Assembly: GCA_017462015.1 (NCBI GenBank)
Contig: JAFTRX010000006.1
Coordinates: 1-44,084, forward strand
Length of the DNA stretch: 44,084 bases
Direction: 5' to 3'
Origin: Lentisphaeria bacterium
GTDB lineage: Bacteria; Verrucomicrobiota; Lentisphaeria; Victivallales; Victivallaceae
Shown here: positions 1-8,414 of the stretch, piece after piece
How positions within the stretch are numbered: position 1 is the stretch's first letter
Layout: every line of letters begins with the position of its first letter
Notes under the pieces: model-generated
Databases searched by the model: none
What the model was told of the DNA's origin: nothing
What the model saw: only the letters and a program-made list of their open reading frames with translations
Position numbers and translations under genes: made by a program

Positions 1-246
1 GCCGATGCAATCGGCTGAACGCAGGCGCTGTAATCGAAGGAAAATACCAGCAAACGTTGCGCGCGACGGGGAACTGGAAAAGAGGGGAGTCCGGCGGGGA
101 GAAAGCCGGAACGGCTGTCTCCCTCCGGCTGGCAAGTTTGTGCGCGGTGAAAACGCAGCATTGCCAATCGGGTACGCCAACGATTCTGCATGACAATAGG
201 CACATTTCATGCCAACAGTAGAAAAGGCTCGCAGTAATAAGCAAGA
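1..246. other. Left-edge stretch without a convincing gene
   Basis: No well-supported gene is visible here. On the minus strand a frame stays open from an ATG at 208-210 to the window edge (at least 70 codons). It has no clear ribosome binding site and a low-complexity, Arg/Ser/Pro-rich composition. It vaguely recalls the basic leaders in front of prepilin-type proteins in this kind of genome, but the hydrophobic FTLIELL segment is not reached before the edge. The plus-strand frame at 5-193 is equally unconvincing. The stretch lies downstream of the beta-helix gene. Confidence 0.4.
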
Positions 247-2484
247 TTATGGCGCGAGCATAAAAGTTTCTGCTTTCGGGGCGAGGGCGGCAGATTTGAA
301 TTTGGTTCCGGCACCGCTGACGGTTATGCGGTGGACGCCTTTATTCAGAGTAAATCCGGCACGTTTTCTGATTCGGGGCTGGATACTCCGCCACATGACC
401 CGCTTCTCCGGCATACCCCAGCCGGTGACGTTGACATTGTATACTTTCTCGTTATTCAAACTGATTTGGGCCTTTTTACCGGGCGCAGCGGTCAAGGCGT
501 GGAAGTAGTACATTCCCTTTTTGCGGACGGTGAACTCGTAGGTCACACTGCCCCGCTCCTCTTTGACCAGTTTGCCGTAAATCGCTCCGGCGCGGTCTTT
601 TGCCAACAGCTTTTTATTATGGCGCGATGAGACCCGGATGCCGACCGGACGGGAGAAGCCTTCGGCACTGCGAATGAGAAATGCACCGTTGTTGATGCGT
701 GCCTGCGTGAATTTTTCCGGCAGGATAGAGATGGTCAGCGTCAACGGTTTTCCCGGCGTGACCACTCCGGATGCGGGTTGCACGTCAAAGAAGGTGAATT
801 CGGTATTTTTAACGATCCGGAAACTGGTTTCCTTTGCCGCAGTAAGGGTTACTTTCTGCGGAGCATAATTTGTTCCAAAGTCGATGATGGATTTGTCAGA
901 AACCAACTCCCACGGGCGGTACGGCAATACGGTTCCCGGCTGTACGGCACCGATGTCGATGTTTTTATTCTCCATGAAGTTGGGGATACGGCATCCGGCA
1001 TTGCTGCCGGGGGTTCCTGGTTTGAGCTGGAAAATTCCGTGCGCGGCATCGACAAATTGCGGCTGAGCGTTGATGCCGTGTTTATCCTGCCCGTACTTCT
1101 GCACAGCTTGAACGATGGTGCTGTTCTTGTCGGCATGGTAGAGGGTGTAATCCACCGTGGCTCTGCCGACATTGAAGAGGTTGTTGGGAGAACAATAGCT
1201 GTCTTTGACCAGAATAAGATTGTTCAGCGCGGCAAGTTTCAAATAACTTTTGTTGGCATTACGTCCGCCGCCATTAAGTCCGCTTCTGTAGCCGACACAG
1301 GTGTTGTTGAAAAAGCGCAGACTTCCGGTGCCGAACAAACTGTGGGTGCCCTTGAATCCGGTGCTGAAAAAGGAGAATTCATCGCCGGGAAAGCTGACGA
1401 GATTGTTGAAAACAAAACACGGTCCGGTCGCACAGCATCCGGTGGAAATTCCGCACAGAGTATTTTCAATGCGGTTGAGGAAGAATCTGGTGTTGCACCC
1501 GCCGCCTTCAAGTTCGATGCCGTCATCGTTGGAAAGTGCAATATAGTTGCCGTAAATTTCTCCGTCACGGTAAAAGCCGCCTTCCGGAGAACGGTTGCTG
1601 GTACACTCCACTACGTCGTTAAAGCGGTGTTTGTCGCCGCCGATAAAGTCATTGAAGCGCATGGTGACGGCACCGGCTTTGATGGCATGTACCGCTTTCG
1701 GACCTGCCGGGTGGCTGTAAAACCAGTTGTTGGCATGACCGTTGGTGTCGTGGATGTAACAGCGTTCGATAAGAATGTCACTGCAGTTGACAAGTTTGAT
1801 GCCGCTGTCATCGTTGAGAACTTTATCGCCTTCACAATAACGTCCGCCTTTACCGTGGCGGAAAACTCCGGCTCTGCCGTAGTGAGCGATATCGCAGTTG
1901 CGGATGATGATGAAACTTCCGCCGTTGATCTCAATACCGTTATGTTTGGCGTTGCGGATGGTAAGTCCGTCAAGGATAAAATATTTTCCGGTGATGGTGA
2001 AAGCGTTTTCAGCACCGGAGGCATCAAGCACAAAACCCGGTTCGGCGGTGTAACGGATGTAGCCGTCCGGTTTGCCGGAGTTGGCAAGCGTCAGACTTTT
2101 TTTCCAGTTTTTGGCGTTGAGGACAATGGTCTTTGCCACGGGAACATCGGAGTTGCGGGTACGGAATTTGCGCGTGAAAGAGGACTTTTTTCCATTGTCG
2201 CTGTATGTGACTTTAAGTTCATACTCCCGGTTTTCCTGCAGATTTACCACCACGCCGCGTGCGGCGCGTAAGTGCGGGTTGAAGATCAACTCGTATGCCG
2301 GAAGAAAGTCGCCTTTTCCCGCTTCGCGGTAACTGACACTTGAAGAGAACTCCTTTTCCAGTTTACTCTGCAATCCGGTAATATGTATCGCAGTGGACAC
2401 ATATCCCGGCACGATTTCAATTTTTTCTGCTGCCGGCAATACAGCTGCCACTGCAAAAAATATGAGTGTAATAATTTTTTTCAT
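247..2484 (-). CDS. Secreted right-handed parallel beta-helix repeat protein
   Basis: A 745-residue protein with a clear signal peptide (Lys-Lys start, hydrophobic core, cleavage near residues 18-19, after AxA-like LPAA). The middle of the protein (about 140-480) has the spacing of pectate-lyase-like parallel beta-helix coils: repeated short segments built on asparagine, glycine and I-x-I/V patterns such as IRNCDI, ILIERCYIH and FLNRIEN. The C-terminal 250 residues look like beta-sandwich domains. This fold is common in polysaccharide lyases, glycosidases and adhesins of polysaccharide-degrading bacteria; no catalytic residues could be assigned, so the substrate is unknown. The ATG at 2484 has GGGAGA 7 bases upstream. 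Its promoter/leader is nearly identical to the one before the LD-carboxypeptidase at 22157. The gene lies downstream of the prepilin-like gene on the same strand but has its own leader. Confidence 0.75.
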   Translation of the reverse strand: MKKIITLIFFAVAAVLPAAEKIEIVPGYVSTAIHITGLQSKLEKEFSSSVSYREAGKGDFLPAYELIFNPHLRAARGVVVNLQENREYELKVTYSDNGKKSSFTRKFRTRNSDVPVAKTIVLNAKNWKKSLTLANSGKPDGYIRYTAEPGFVLDASGAENAFTITGKYFILDGLTIRNAKHNGIEINGGSFIIIRNCDIAHYGRAGVFRHGKGGRYCEGDKVLNDDSGIKLVNCSDILIERCYIHDTNGHANNWFYSHPAGPKAVHAIKAGAVTMRFNDFIGGDKHRFNDVVECTSNRSPEGGFYRDGEIYGNYIALSNDDGIELEGGGCNTRFFLNRIENTLCGISTGCCATGPCFVFNNLVSFPGDEFSFFSTGFKGTHSLFGTGSLRFFNNTCVGYRSGLNGGGRNANKSYLKLAALNNLILVKDSYCSPNNLFNVGRATVDYTLYHADKNSTIVQAVQKYGQDKHGINAQPQFVDAAHGIFQLKPGTPGSNAGCRIPNFMENKNIDIGAVQPGTVLPYRPWELVSDKSIIDFGTNYAPQKVTLTAAKETSFRIVKNTEFTFFDVQPASGVVTPGKPLTLTISILPEKFTQARINNGAFLIRSAEGFSRPVGIRVSSRHNKKLLAKDRAGAIYGKLVKEERGSVTYEFTVRKKGMYYFHALTAAPGKKAQISLNNEKVYNVNVTGWGMPEKRVMWRSIQPRIRKRAGFTLNKGVHRITVSGAGTKFKSAALAPKAETFMLAP

Positions 2485-2492
2485 TGTTAATC

Positions 2493-2596
2493 TCCCAAAT
2501 TTTGTGAAACTGAATATTCTCTGAAAGAAAATTGTATTTATATTACTTTAAAAATATATAACAGAGTGTCAAGAATAAAAACAGTCGTTTGCAATC
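2493..2596 (-). repeat. Duplicated promoter/leader block, copy A
   Basis: Read on the minus strand, this block matches 22034-22144 base for base except for a 9-base gap and one TT/C difference. It contains TTGACA (2567-2572), TATATT (2553-2558), about 60 bases of leader with the palindrome GAATATTC, and the start of the ribosome binding site. In this copy the two promoter boxes are only 8 bases apart, against 17 in the other copy, so the same pair of boxes cannot form a standard sigma-70 promoter here. Homology continues leftward through TCTAAACTGCGGCG and a GTCTCA/TGAGAC hairpin (to 2630). Confidence 0.85.
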
Positions 2597-2608
2597 GCCG
2601 CAGTTTAG

Positions 2609-2630
2609 ATGTCTCACAAAAATGAGACAT
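2609..2630 (-). terminator. Hairpin directly after the prepilin-like gene
   Basis: The sequence is a perfect 8-bp stem, ATGTCTCA paired with TGAGACAT, with a 6-base loop. It begins inside the stop codon of the prepilin-like gene. No long T-run follows, so it may be a weak terminator or the remnant end of the dispersed hairpin element described at 21881, whose left end carries the same GTCTCA/TGAGAC hairpin. Confidence 0.45.
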
Positions 2631-3409
2631 TAAAGAACATCCTGCTTGCCATCGTCTTTGACTTCTCTTATGTAGGTGGTGGCAATTACATTCAGTCCGG
2701 CAGTGAGAACATTGCACTTTTTCTGGTGGCGGTATGCCACGCGGCGCGAATTCTTGGAATCGTTTGACACTGCATAGGTCGGACGCACATGCTGCTTTTT
2801 GCTGGGGCTGTAACTTGCTGCACCGTAGCCATCGAGGATATACGGTACGCGCGAAGGATTGATGACCTTACCGAATTTCGCCGGTGCGTTGGGCGAGCCG
2901 ATGGAACCATTAAGCATATAAGAGCGGTAACTCAACAATGTTGTCGTCGCCCACGGGATAGTCTCATCATCCCGGACTTCCGGACACATGAGGATTTTCA
3001 GGCGGTATGATTCTTCTGTGGATTTTGTCGTTTTGTAAAGTTTTTTTGCCAGCCAGGTATCGCCGTAAAACCAGCCGCGTGAATTGCTGGAACTTGATGC
3101 CGTGTACAGTTCGGAGGGCATGTAAAAGCCGCCGAATTCATCCGCGTACTCCTGGACGCAAATACCGATCTGCTTAAGCTGATTGGCACAGGAGGTCATC
3201 CGCGCCCGTCCCCGCGCCTGCTGCAACGCCGGAAGCAGAATCGCCGCCAGAATAGCGATAATCGCAATAACCACGAGCAATTCTATTAAAGTAAAACGGG
3301 CGTGTGCGGGGGACAAAGGAAACTTTTTTTCGCGGGAAAAGAGGTTTCTTCTTTTTTGGAAGAAAAGCGGAGTGTTTTGTTCAGATGCGCATACTGTACG
3401 GATATTCAT
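2630..3409 (-). CDS. Prepilin-type N-terminal cleavage/methylation domain protein (DUF1559-like)
   Basis: A 259-residue protein. After an unusually long, basic leader (residues 1-38) comes the type IV pilin/type II pseudopilin segment [17 protein letters not shown] at about 39-55, with the conserved glutamate at mature position 5 (E43). A globular domain follows. The residue before the expected cleavage is Arg rather than the usual Gly, as is common in the large planctomycete/Lentisphaerota families of such proteins. The C-terminal [10 protein letters not shown] stretch resembles the H-x-N-x-L part of DUF1559-type proteins. The ATG at 3409 is chosen over an upstream TTG at 3424 because GGGAGAG lies 6 bases before it. 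The gene is divergent from the AraC regulator at 3531, sharing a 121-base gap. Its role could be a pseudopilin or a surface protein tied to polysaccharide use; this is inferred. Confidence 0.8.
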   Translation of the reverse strand: MNIRTVCASEQNTPLFFQKRRNLFSREKKFPLSPAHARFTLIELLVVIAIIAILAAILLPALQQARGRARMTSCANQLKQIGICVQEYADEFGGFYMPSELYTASSSSNSRGWFYGDTWLAKKLYKTTKSTEESYRLKILMCPEVRDDETIPWATTTLLSYRSYMLNGSIGSPNAPAKFGKVINPSRVPYILDGYGAASYSPSKKQHVRPTYAVSNDSKNSRRVAYRHQKKCNVLTAGLNVIATTYIREVKDDGKQDVL

Positions 3410-3451
3410 TTTCAACTCTCCCAAAATTTAATGAAAATCATGAATTTTTGT

Positions 3452-3480
3452 TTGACAATAATATTAACCGAAATTATATT
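3452..3480 (+). promoter_or_regulatory. Sigma-70-type promoter of the AraC regulator gene
   Basis: TTGACA at 3452-3457 and TATATT at 3475-3480, separated by exactly 17 bases, about 50 bases before the ATG at 3531. It sits in an AT-rich divergent gap, so an AraC-type protein bound here could control both its own gene and the prepilin-like gene. Confidence 0.7.
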
Positions 3481-3530
3481 AAAAGCAATGGCAAAAAAGC
3501 GGTATTATTTAACCTGATTTCGGAAATGTT

Positions 3531-4415
3531 ATGAATATAGATTACGACCCCTCTTTCTGGCTTTCCCGAGACTCTCATTACGATGTGATCTCTTCATTTG
3601 CGCTGGTCAAGCGGCTTCATCTTTTTCTCCGGACCGAAAAAGTTTCAAAAAAACGTTTGCCGTCAGTTCACCAGTTTCACTGCATTTACTTTTGCATCAA
3701 AGGTTCCGGAAGCATTGAGATCGACGGAGTACCATTTTTTGTCAAAGCCGGAGAGGCGATCGGAGTTCTTCCGCACCATCCCCACCGGCGGATGCCGGGA
3801 AAGGAGGAGGTGCATTATCTTCTGCTCCGTTTTACGCCGACAGATCCGGAGTTGATTGCCGATTTGTTCGGGCACATTCTGACCATTCCGGAGAGTGCGG
3901 AACCATTACTTTCCAAATTGATGTCCTGTTATCAGGTGGTTGTGGAAAATGTTTCAGTTGAGGCAAGTAACGAGACCTCGTTGTATGCAACGCTGATTTT
4001 GAATTCTCTGTTGAACGCGCCCCGGAGTTTAAATCCGAAACAGAGCGTTCTGCCGGAGAGGCTCAATAAAGCTCTTTTACTGCTCACAGACCCGGAAAAT
4101 ATCAATCTGCCGCTGCATGTTATCGCAAAGAAACTGGGAATAACCGCCGGACATTTGAGCGATCTTATCCGGGATCATCTGGGGTATCCGCCATCCAGAT
4201 TGAAGCACTCCATCCATATCCGCATCGCGATCCACAATTTGATGCATACCGATATGAGCATCTCGGAAGTAGCAGAAAAAAGCGGATTCAAAAGCGTGTA
4301 CGCATTTTCCCGGTTTTTCAAGCAGGATCACGGGGTAAGCCCCCGGGAGTTCCGTAAGCTCCATGCGGGTGACATCACCAATATCTGCCCGGTGTGCGGC
4401 GGACATAAGGTATAG
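3531..4415 (+). CDS. AraC family transcriptional regulator
   Basis: A 294-residue protein. The N-terminal half (about 40-110) looks like an AraC-type cupin sensor domain (HQFH at 47-50, GSIEIDG, then AGEAIGVLPHHPHR). The C-terminal 100 residues form the paired helix-turn-helix of the family: the first helix pair around ITAGHLSDLIRDHLG, the second in ISEVAEKSGFKSVYAFSRFFK, followed by the typical HGVSPREFRK. It ends in an unusual short CPVCGG tail, which could bind a metal. Such one-component regulators are abundant in polysaccharide-degrading bacteria and usually sense a sugar. The likely targets are its own promoter and the divergent prepilin-like gene. The effector is unknown. Confidence 0.88.
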   Translation: MNIDYDPSFWLSRDSHYDVISSFALVKRLHLFLRTEKVSKKRLPSVHQFHCIYFCIKGSGSIEIDGVPFFVKAGEAIGVLPHHPHRRMPGKEEVHYLLLRFTPTDPELIADLFGHILTIPESAEPLLSKLMSCYQVVVENVSVEASNETSLYATLILNSLLNAPRSLNPKQSVLPERLNKALLLLTDPENINLPLHVIAKKLGITAGHLSDLIRDHLGYPPSRLKHSIHIRIAIHNLMHTDMSISEVAEKSGFKSVYAFSRFFKQDHGVSPREFRKLHAGDITNICPVCGGHKV

Positions 4416-4426
4416 AGCTGTGCCGG

Positions 4427-6019
4427 TCAGAGATTCTGCTCCAATCGTATCTGAATGCGTTTGACCAGATCGGCAAGTTTCCAATCCATCCGGCAGGCTT
4501 CATGGAAAAGTACCTGCCAGTCGGTTCGGCAGCGGACAAGAAATTCCTGAACCATTTTCCGGTTTTTCAAGAGCCAGTACATTCGCAGAATCTGACCGAA
4601 AAGGCGGGTTCCGCCGTGGGTGAGAAAGTGGTCTCTGGCTTTGGGGCTGAGCCGGGAAGCGGCATCAAAAATCAAATTGTATTCAATGGAAGCATTGAGA
4701 GCGGAATTGAAGATGTTGTGGCGGATATTCTCTTTTTCTTCGGGTGAGAGAGTCGGGTCAGAAAGTCGTTCCATTCGGCGCAGAGCCAGACGGCGATTGG
4801 TGTCGCCCCATTTTGAATTGTCGGCAATAATCGTTTTTAAAGCATTGTCTTCGGCGATCTGCCTGACCAGATTGAACCCATAGTAGACTCCGTAAGAAAG
4901 AAGAACTGCGGTGACTACCGCCGGAATAAGCGGATGACGGCGGACAAATTTGAAAAATTTACCGAAAACCGTCGGAGAACAGGCTGAGACCGGGAAGCCG
5001 TCCAGATAGTTTTGAATATCTCCCAGAAGCTCTTCCACGGAATTGTAACGTTCCAGACGGTCTCTTGCCATGGCTTTCCGGCAGATGGCACGCAGCTCGT
5101 GACGGCGGCGTCCGTGAATGTGACGGGAAAGAGGGGTGATCTCGCCGTTGACAACTTTCAAAGCCAGCTCTTCCGGAGACAAAGAGGAGTCAAAGGGAAG
5201 TTTACCTTGGCTGAGGATGGTGTAGAGAATGGCTCCGAGTCCGTAGACATCGGTCTGCTCATCGGGGTAGGTGAATTCGCCGGAAAGCAGCTCCGGAGCC
5301 ATGTAGACGGGAGTGCCTTCCACCGGAGCCTGAGCAGAAAACGCTTCAACCATCACCGGCTGCAAAGGCCCCTGGGGTATTTTTTCTCTGGCAACGCCCC
5401 AATCGAGAACTTGAACTTCACCGAAGCGTCCGACCATCAGATTTCCCGGTTTAAGATCACAATGGATGTATCCGTGGGAGTGAGCGGCGGCAATGCCGTT
5501 GCATCCGGAAATAAAAATTTCAAGCAGACGGCGGAGGTGGTATTTTTCCAGATAATCCCGGTCACCGAGGGAGAGTTTGGTTAAAATTTCACGCAAAGTT
5601 TCCCCATGTACCCGTTTCATGGTGAAGTAGACTCCGATGTTTTCCAATACTCCGAGACGGTGAACGGAGACGATATTGGGATGGTCGATTTGAGCAGTGA
5701 TCCGGGCTTCGCGGATGAATTTTTCCACGCTTGCGGTGCGGTTGCGGAAGTTTGAACGCAGGATCTTCAGGGCGACTTTCCGCTTGAGAGCAGGGTCATC
5801 CGCCTGAAAAACTGCGCCCATACCGCCGAGCCCGAGCAGCTTCAGATCACCGTAATCGTTGAAGGATGAGCCCTCAGCGATGTTGAAGCGGGAACGGAGA
5901 GTTTCCGGGGCGGGAAATTCCGAACCGTCATCCGGATCGATAAGGGCGGAAATCGTCTTTTCCACCTCCGGAAGCTGCTCATCGGGAGCAGGAAAAATGC
6001 CTGTGGTAAACTGGTCCAT
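4427..6019 (-). CDS. Membrane-anchored PknB-like Ser/Thr protein kinase
   Basis: A 530-residue protein with a complete kinase domain at about 55-340: glycine loop LGLGGMGAVF (62-71), ATP-binding lysine in VALKIL (K85), catalytic loop HCDLKPGN (186-193), DWG in place of DFG (206-208), and GTPVYMAPE (235-243). The DWG variant is common in kinases of planctomycete-related bacteria. All catalytic residues appear present, so it should be active. One transmembrane helix lies at about 363-382, and about 145 residues without a recognised sensor domain follow outside. Its ATG overlaps the stop of the upstream coiled-coil gene (TGATG), indicating translational coupling. It is the last gene of a three-gene operon; the partners are probably its regulators, scaffold or substrates (inference). 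Confidence 0.9.
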   Translation of the reverse strand: MDQFTTGIFPAPDEQLPEVEKTISALIDPDDGSEFPAPETLRSRFNIAEGSSFNDYGDLKLLGLGGMGAVFQADDPALKRKVALKILRSNFRNRTASVEKFIREARITAQIDHPNIVSVHRLGVLENIGVYFTMKRVHGETLREILTKLSLGDRDYLEKYHLRRLLEIFISGCNGIAAAHSHGYIHCDLKPGNLMVGRFGEVQVLDWGVAREKIPQGPLQPVMVEAFSAQAPVEGTPVYMAPELLSGEFTYPDEQTDVYGLGAILYTILSQGKLPFDSSLSPEELALKVVNGEITPLSRHIHGRRRHELRAICRKAMARDRLERYNSVEELLGDIQNYLDGFPVSACSPTVFGKFFKFVRRHPLIPAVVTAVLLSYGVYYGFNLVRQIAEDNALKTIIADNSKWGDTNRRLALRRMERLSDPTLSPEEKENIRHNIFNSALNASIEYNLIFDAASRLSPKARDHFLTHGGTRLFGQILRMYWLLKNRKMVQEFLVRCRTDWQVLFHEACRMDWKLADLVKRIQIRLEQNL

Positions 6020-7794
6020 CAGCGCCTTCTGGAGTCCGCCGGTATGGAGCGGCGGATCTCAGCCATTTTTTTGCCGAAGAGGTCGAAATACTCTGAACCG
6101 GGCTTTTTGAGAACAGAGACGGGAACGGCTTTATCCCAGAGTTTGTCATCTTCAAAGAGCATGACTTTAACGCCGTGGACTCTGCCGGAATCGGCGGTGT
6201 CGCGGGCAATGATCAAGCCGACAAATTCACCTTCGCGGGAGATGACAAAATCACCGGGTTCAGCACGGAGTTCGTTGTTGGCACGTCCGGCGTTGCGGAT
6301 GAACATGCTGGCTTCGCCGGGAACCATGGAGAGCGAACAGCGTCCGTCAAGAAGAGTGCTGTCTCTGCCGAGGGATTGGCATTTGAAGAGGTAAAGACCG
6401 TCAAGTCCGCGTTTTTTCAGAGCCGAAAGCTTGAGTACGGGCAGAGGCTTGCGGTCTTTGGCGGGATAATCGAAGGCGGCGGCACGGTTCTCCGGAGAGA
6501 TGATCAGCATGGGGGAGGCGATGCGGAGCTTGGAGGAGTTGGCGCCGGGAGATTGGGCAGTAAAGAGGATGTCGGTGACTTTGGAAAAGGTCAAAGCAGT
6601 GGAGGCATCCCCGGCAAACTGGTTTACCGTACCGATGATAAGAGGACGGTTGTTAAAGTTGACGACCGGAAGGAAGAAATTGCCGGAACCGGTGTGAGTA
6701 CCGAAAATCTTTTTTTCAGAGACACGATAGGAGAAGTTGACAACAGAAGAACCGTAACTGGCGATAACATCGCTGCGCTTGCGGAGACCGGATTCGATAA
6801 GAGTCTGATTGAGCTTCTTCTGGCTGTCGAGTTTGGTTTCGGCGATGGCTTTGTCGCGGGTCATCCGGTTGAGTTCGGAGGAGACGGAAGAGAGCTGGGT
6901 GACGGCGGTTTTGAGAGTTTTGCCGAGTTCGTCACTGCGGGCGCGCATTTCTGCGGCAGTAAGACGTTCAACCATGAGCTGCCCTTCAACGCGGGTGAGT
7001 TTGTCCTGAAGACCGGCGTTGTCCCGTTCCCGGACACGGAGCTGACCGGTGGTGTAGGCAAGTTTAGTCTGGATGGTGCGGTTTTCGCCTTGGACGTTGC
7101 GGAGCTTGGCGGCGTTGAGTTTAAGTTCGGTGGTTTTGCGGCGGATCTCTTCGTCGCGGGATTTGATTTCACCTTTGGAGCGTTCAACTTCGCTTTCAGC
7201 TTTGGCGAGCTTGTTTTGAACTGCGACATGGGTGCGGGTCATATCGACCAGAGCGGAAGAGGTTTTGGCGAGGGCATCGCGGGTTTTTTCGAGGTCGCGC
7301 CGGCTGGCGGCGAGGTCGCGTTTGTTGGTTTTGATCTGGTCGCGGGCATCGGCGAGACGGTCGCGGGTGTGAGCGAGATCCTGCTTGCTGTCCTGAAGCA
7401 TAATTTCAGCTTCGGCGCGGCGCTGGAGTTCTTCGTCAAGACGTTTTTTCAGTTCCTGTTCGGTGAGACGGCCGGAGTTATGAGGAGTTGCGTTCAAAGC
7501 GGCAAGGAGACGTTCACGTTTGATTTTGTTGGCGGCAAGTTCGCGGGTGATCCGGAGGAGTTCGGCATCAAGTTGAGGGGAATTACCGGCTTTGTCAACG
7601 GTTTCCTTGAGATGGCGGCGGAGTTTTTCCAGTTCGGTACGGTGGGAATCGAGTTCAGCCAAAAGGAGTTTGGTGGTGGTTTCATCCAAGCCGACACCGG
7701 TACCGCCGCTGTGGGCGGGAACCATGCCGGTCATCATGGTCAGCATGGCAGAGACCAGAAAGTCGCAGATAACGATGAGGATGGCTTTATTCAC
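6019..7794 (-). CDS. Membrane-anchored long coiled-coil protein with a C-terminal beta-rich domain
   Basis: A 591-residue protein. An N-terminal hydrophobic segment (about 4-25) acts as a membrane anchor or uncleaved signal. Residues about 40-330 are almost continuously charged, with heptad-like leucine/alanine spacing, predicting a long parallel coiled coil. The C-terminal 230 residues are beta-rich. The segment PGDFVISREGEFVGLI resembles the active-site region of trypsin-like proteases, but the serine of GDSGG is missing, so it could be an inactive protease-like domain; this is a weak resemblance. No known family is recognised. It overlaps its neighbours at both ends by 4 bases (upstream) and 1 base (downstream), so it is co-translated with the short membrane protein and the kinase. 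Confidence 0.75.
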   Translation of the reverse strand: MNKAILIVICDFLVSAMLTMMTGMVPAHSGGTGVGLDETTTKLLLAELDSHRTELEKLRRHLKETVDKAGNSPQLDAELLRITRELAANKIKRERLLAALNATPHNSGRLTEQELKKRLDEELQRRAEAEIMLQDSKQDLAHTRDRLADARDQIKTNKRDLAASRRDLEKTRDALAKTSSALVDMTRTHVAVQNKLAKAESEVERSKGEIKSRDEEIRRKTTELKLNAAKLRNVQGENRTIQTKLAYTTGQLRVRERDNAGLQDKLTRVEGQLMVERLTAAEMRARSDELGKTLKTAVTQLSSVSSELNRMTRDKAIAETKLDSQKKLNQTLIESGLRKRSDVIASYGSSVVNFSYRVSEKKIFGTHTGSGNFFLPVVNFNNRPLIIGTVNQFAGDASTALTFSKVTDILFTAQSPGANSSKLRIASPMLIISPENRAAAFDYPAKDRKPLPVLKLSALKKRGLDGLYLFKCQSLGRDSTLLDGRCSLSMVPGEASMFIRNAGRANNELRAEPGDFVISREGEFVGLIIARDTADSGRVHGVKVMLFEDDKLWDKAVPVSVLKKPGSEYFDLFGKKMAEIRRSIPADSRRR

Positions 7795-8345
7795 TTGTCT
7801 TCATCCTTTGCAGATTTTTCAGATTCGTACTGGATACGCATCAGAGAACGGCGGAGGGGATATTGGAGAGAGAGGCGGAGAACAAGGCTGAAGATGATAC
7901 CGATAAGGGTGGAACTGTAAGCGATGAGCCGGCTGCTCTGGGGGGAGAAGGTCATGACGAGAAACGCTGAGACCGTACCGAAGAGACCGAAGTAGAGGGG
8001 GATGTCGAAGAAGACTTCGGCGTTGTCAAGGCTTTTGAGTTTAAAAGAGGGTTCATCTTTGCTGTGACGTATGGAGGAAACAACGGCGTAACCGACCCAG
8101 AGAGCGATCATCTGCAATATGGTGATAAAGATGAAAATCCACATGGACACTTTGGCAGTGAAATCGCTTCGTTTGGCGATGGTTTCTTCGGATTCCGGGG
8201 CGACATTGCCGAAGGAGTCGGCGTTGGATGCAGAGAAGAGTTCGCGGAATTCCGGGATGTTGTTGAAGCTGTAGGAGACACCCCAGACAACACCTGTGCC
8301 GAGGATTATCAACAGAATCAAAGTGATGACCAAACGTTTACTCAT
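7791..8345 (-). CDS. Short polytopic membrane protein, TolQ/MotA-like C-terminal half
   Basis: A 184-residue protein with hydrophobic segments at about 5-25, 68-90, 113-132 and 138-157. The last two, with GLFGTVSAFLVMTF and a following small-residue helix, recall the two conserved pore helices of the TolQ/ExbB/MotA proton-channel family, although the protein is shorter than those (usually 220 or more residues). The resemblance is by eye. AAGGAA lies 8 bases before the ATG. The stop overlaps the next ATG (ATGA). It is the first gene of the three-gene kinase operon. If it is a TolQ-like channel, the downstream coiled-coil protein would take the place of the TolR/MotB partner. Confidence 0.65.
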   Translation of the reverse strand: MSKRLVITLILLIILGTGVVWGVSYSFNNIPEFRELFSASNADSFGNVAPESEETIAKRSDFTAKVSMWIFIFITILQMIALWVGYAVVSSIRHSKDEPSFKLKSLDNAEVFFDIPLYFGLFGTVSAFLVMTFSPQSSRLIAYSSTLIGIIFSLVLRLSLQYPLRRSLMRIQYESEKSAKDEDK

Positions 8346-8414
8346 AGTATTTATTCCTTATGTTGCTTCATTTGCACCTGCGGCGGCTTCTTGCGGACAA
8401 TTATGTTCCTGCCT

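Noticed and set aside
6175-7920. 581-codon plus-strand frame
   Set aside because: Antisense to the coiled-coil gene; Gly/Phe/Val-rich translation is the mirror of Ala/Glu/Lys-rich heptads.
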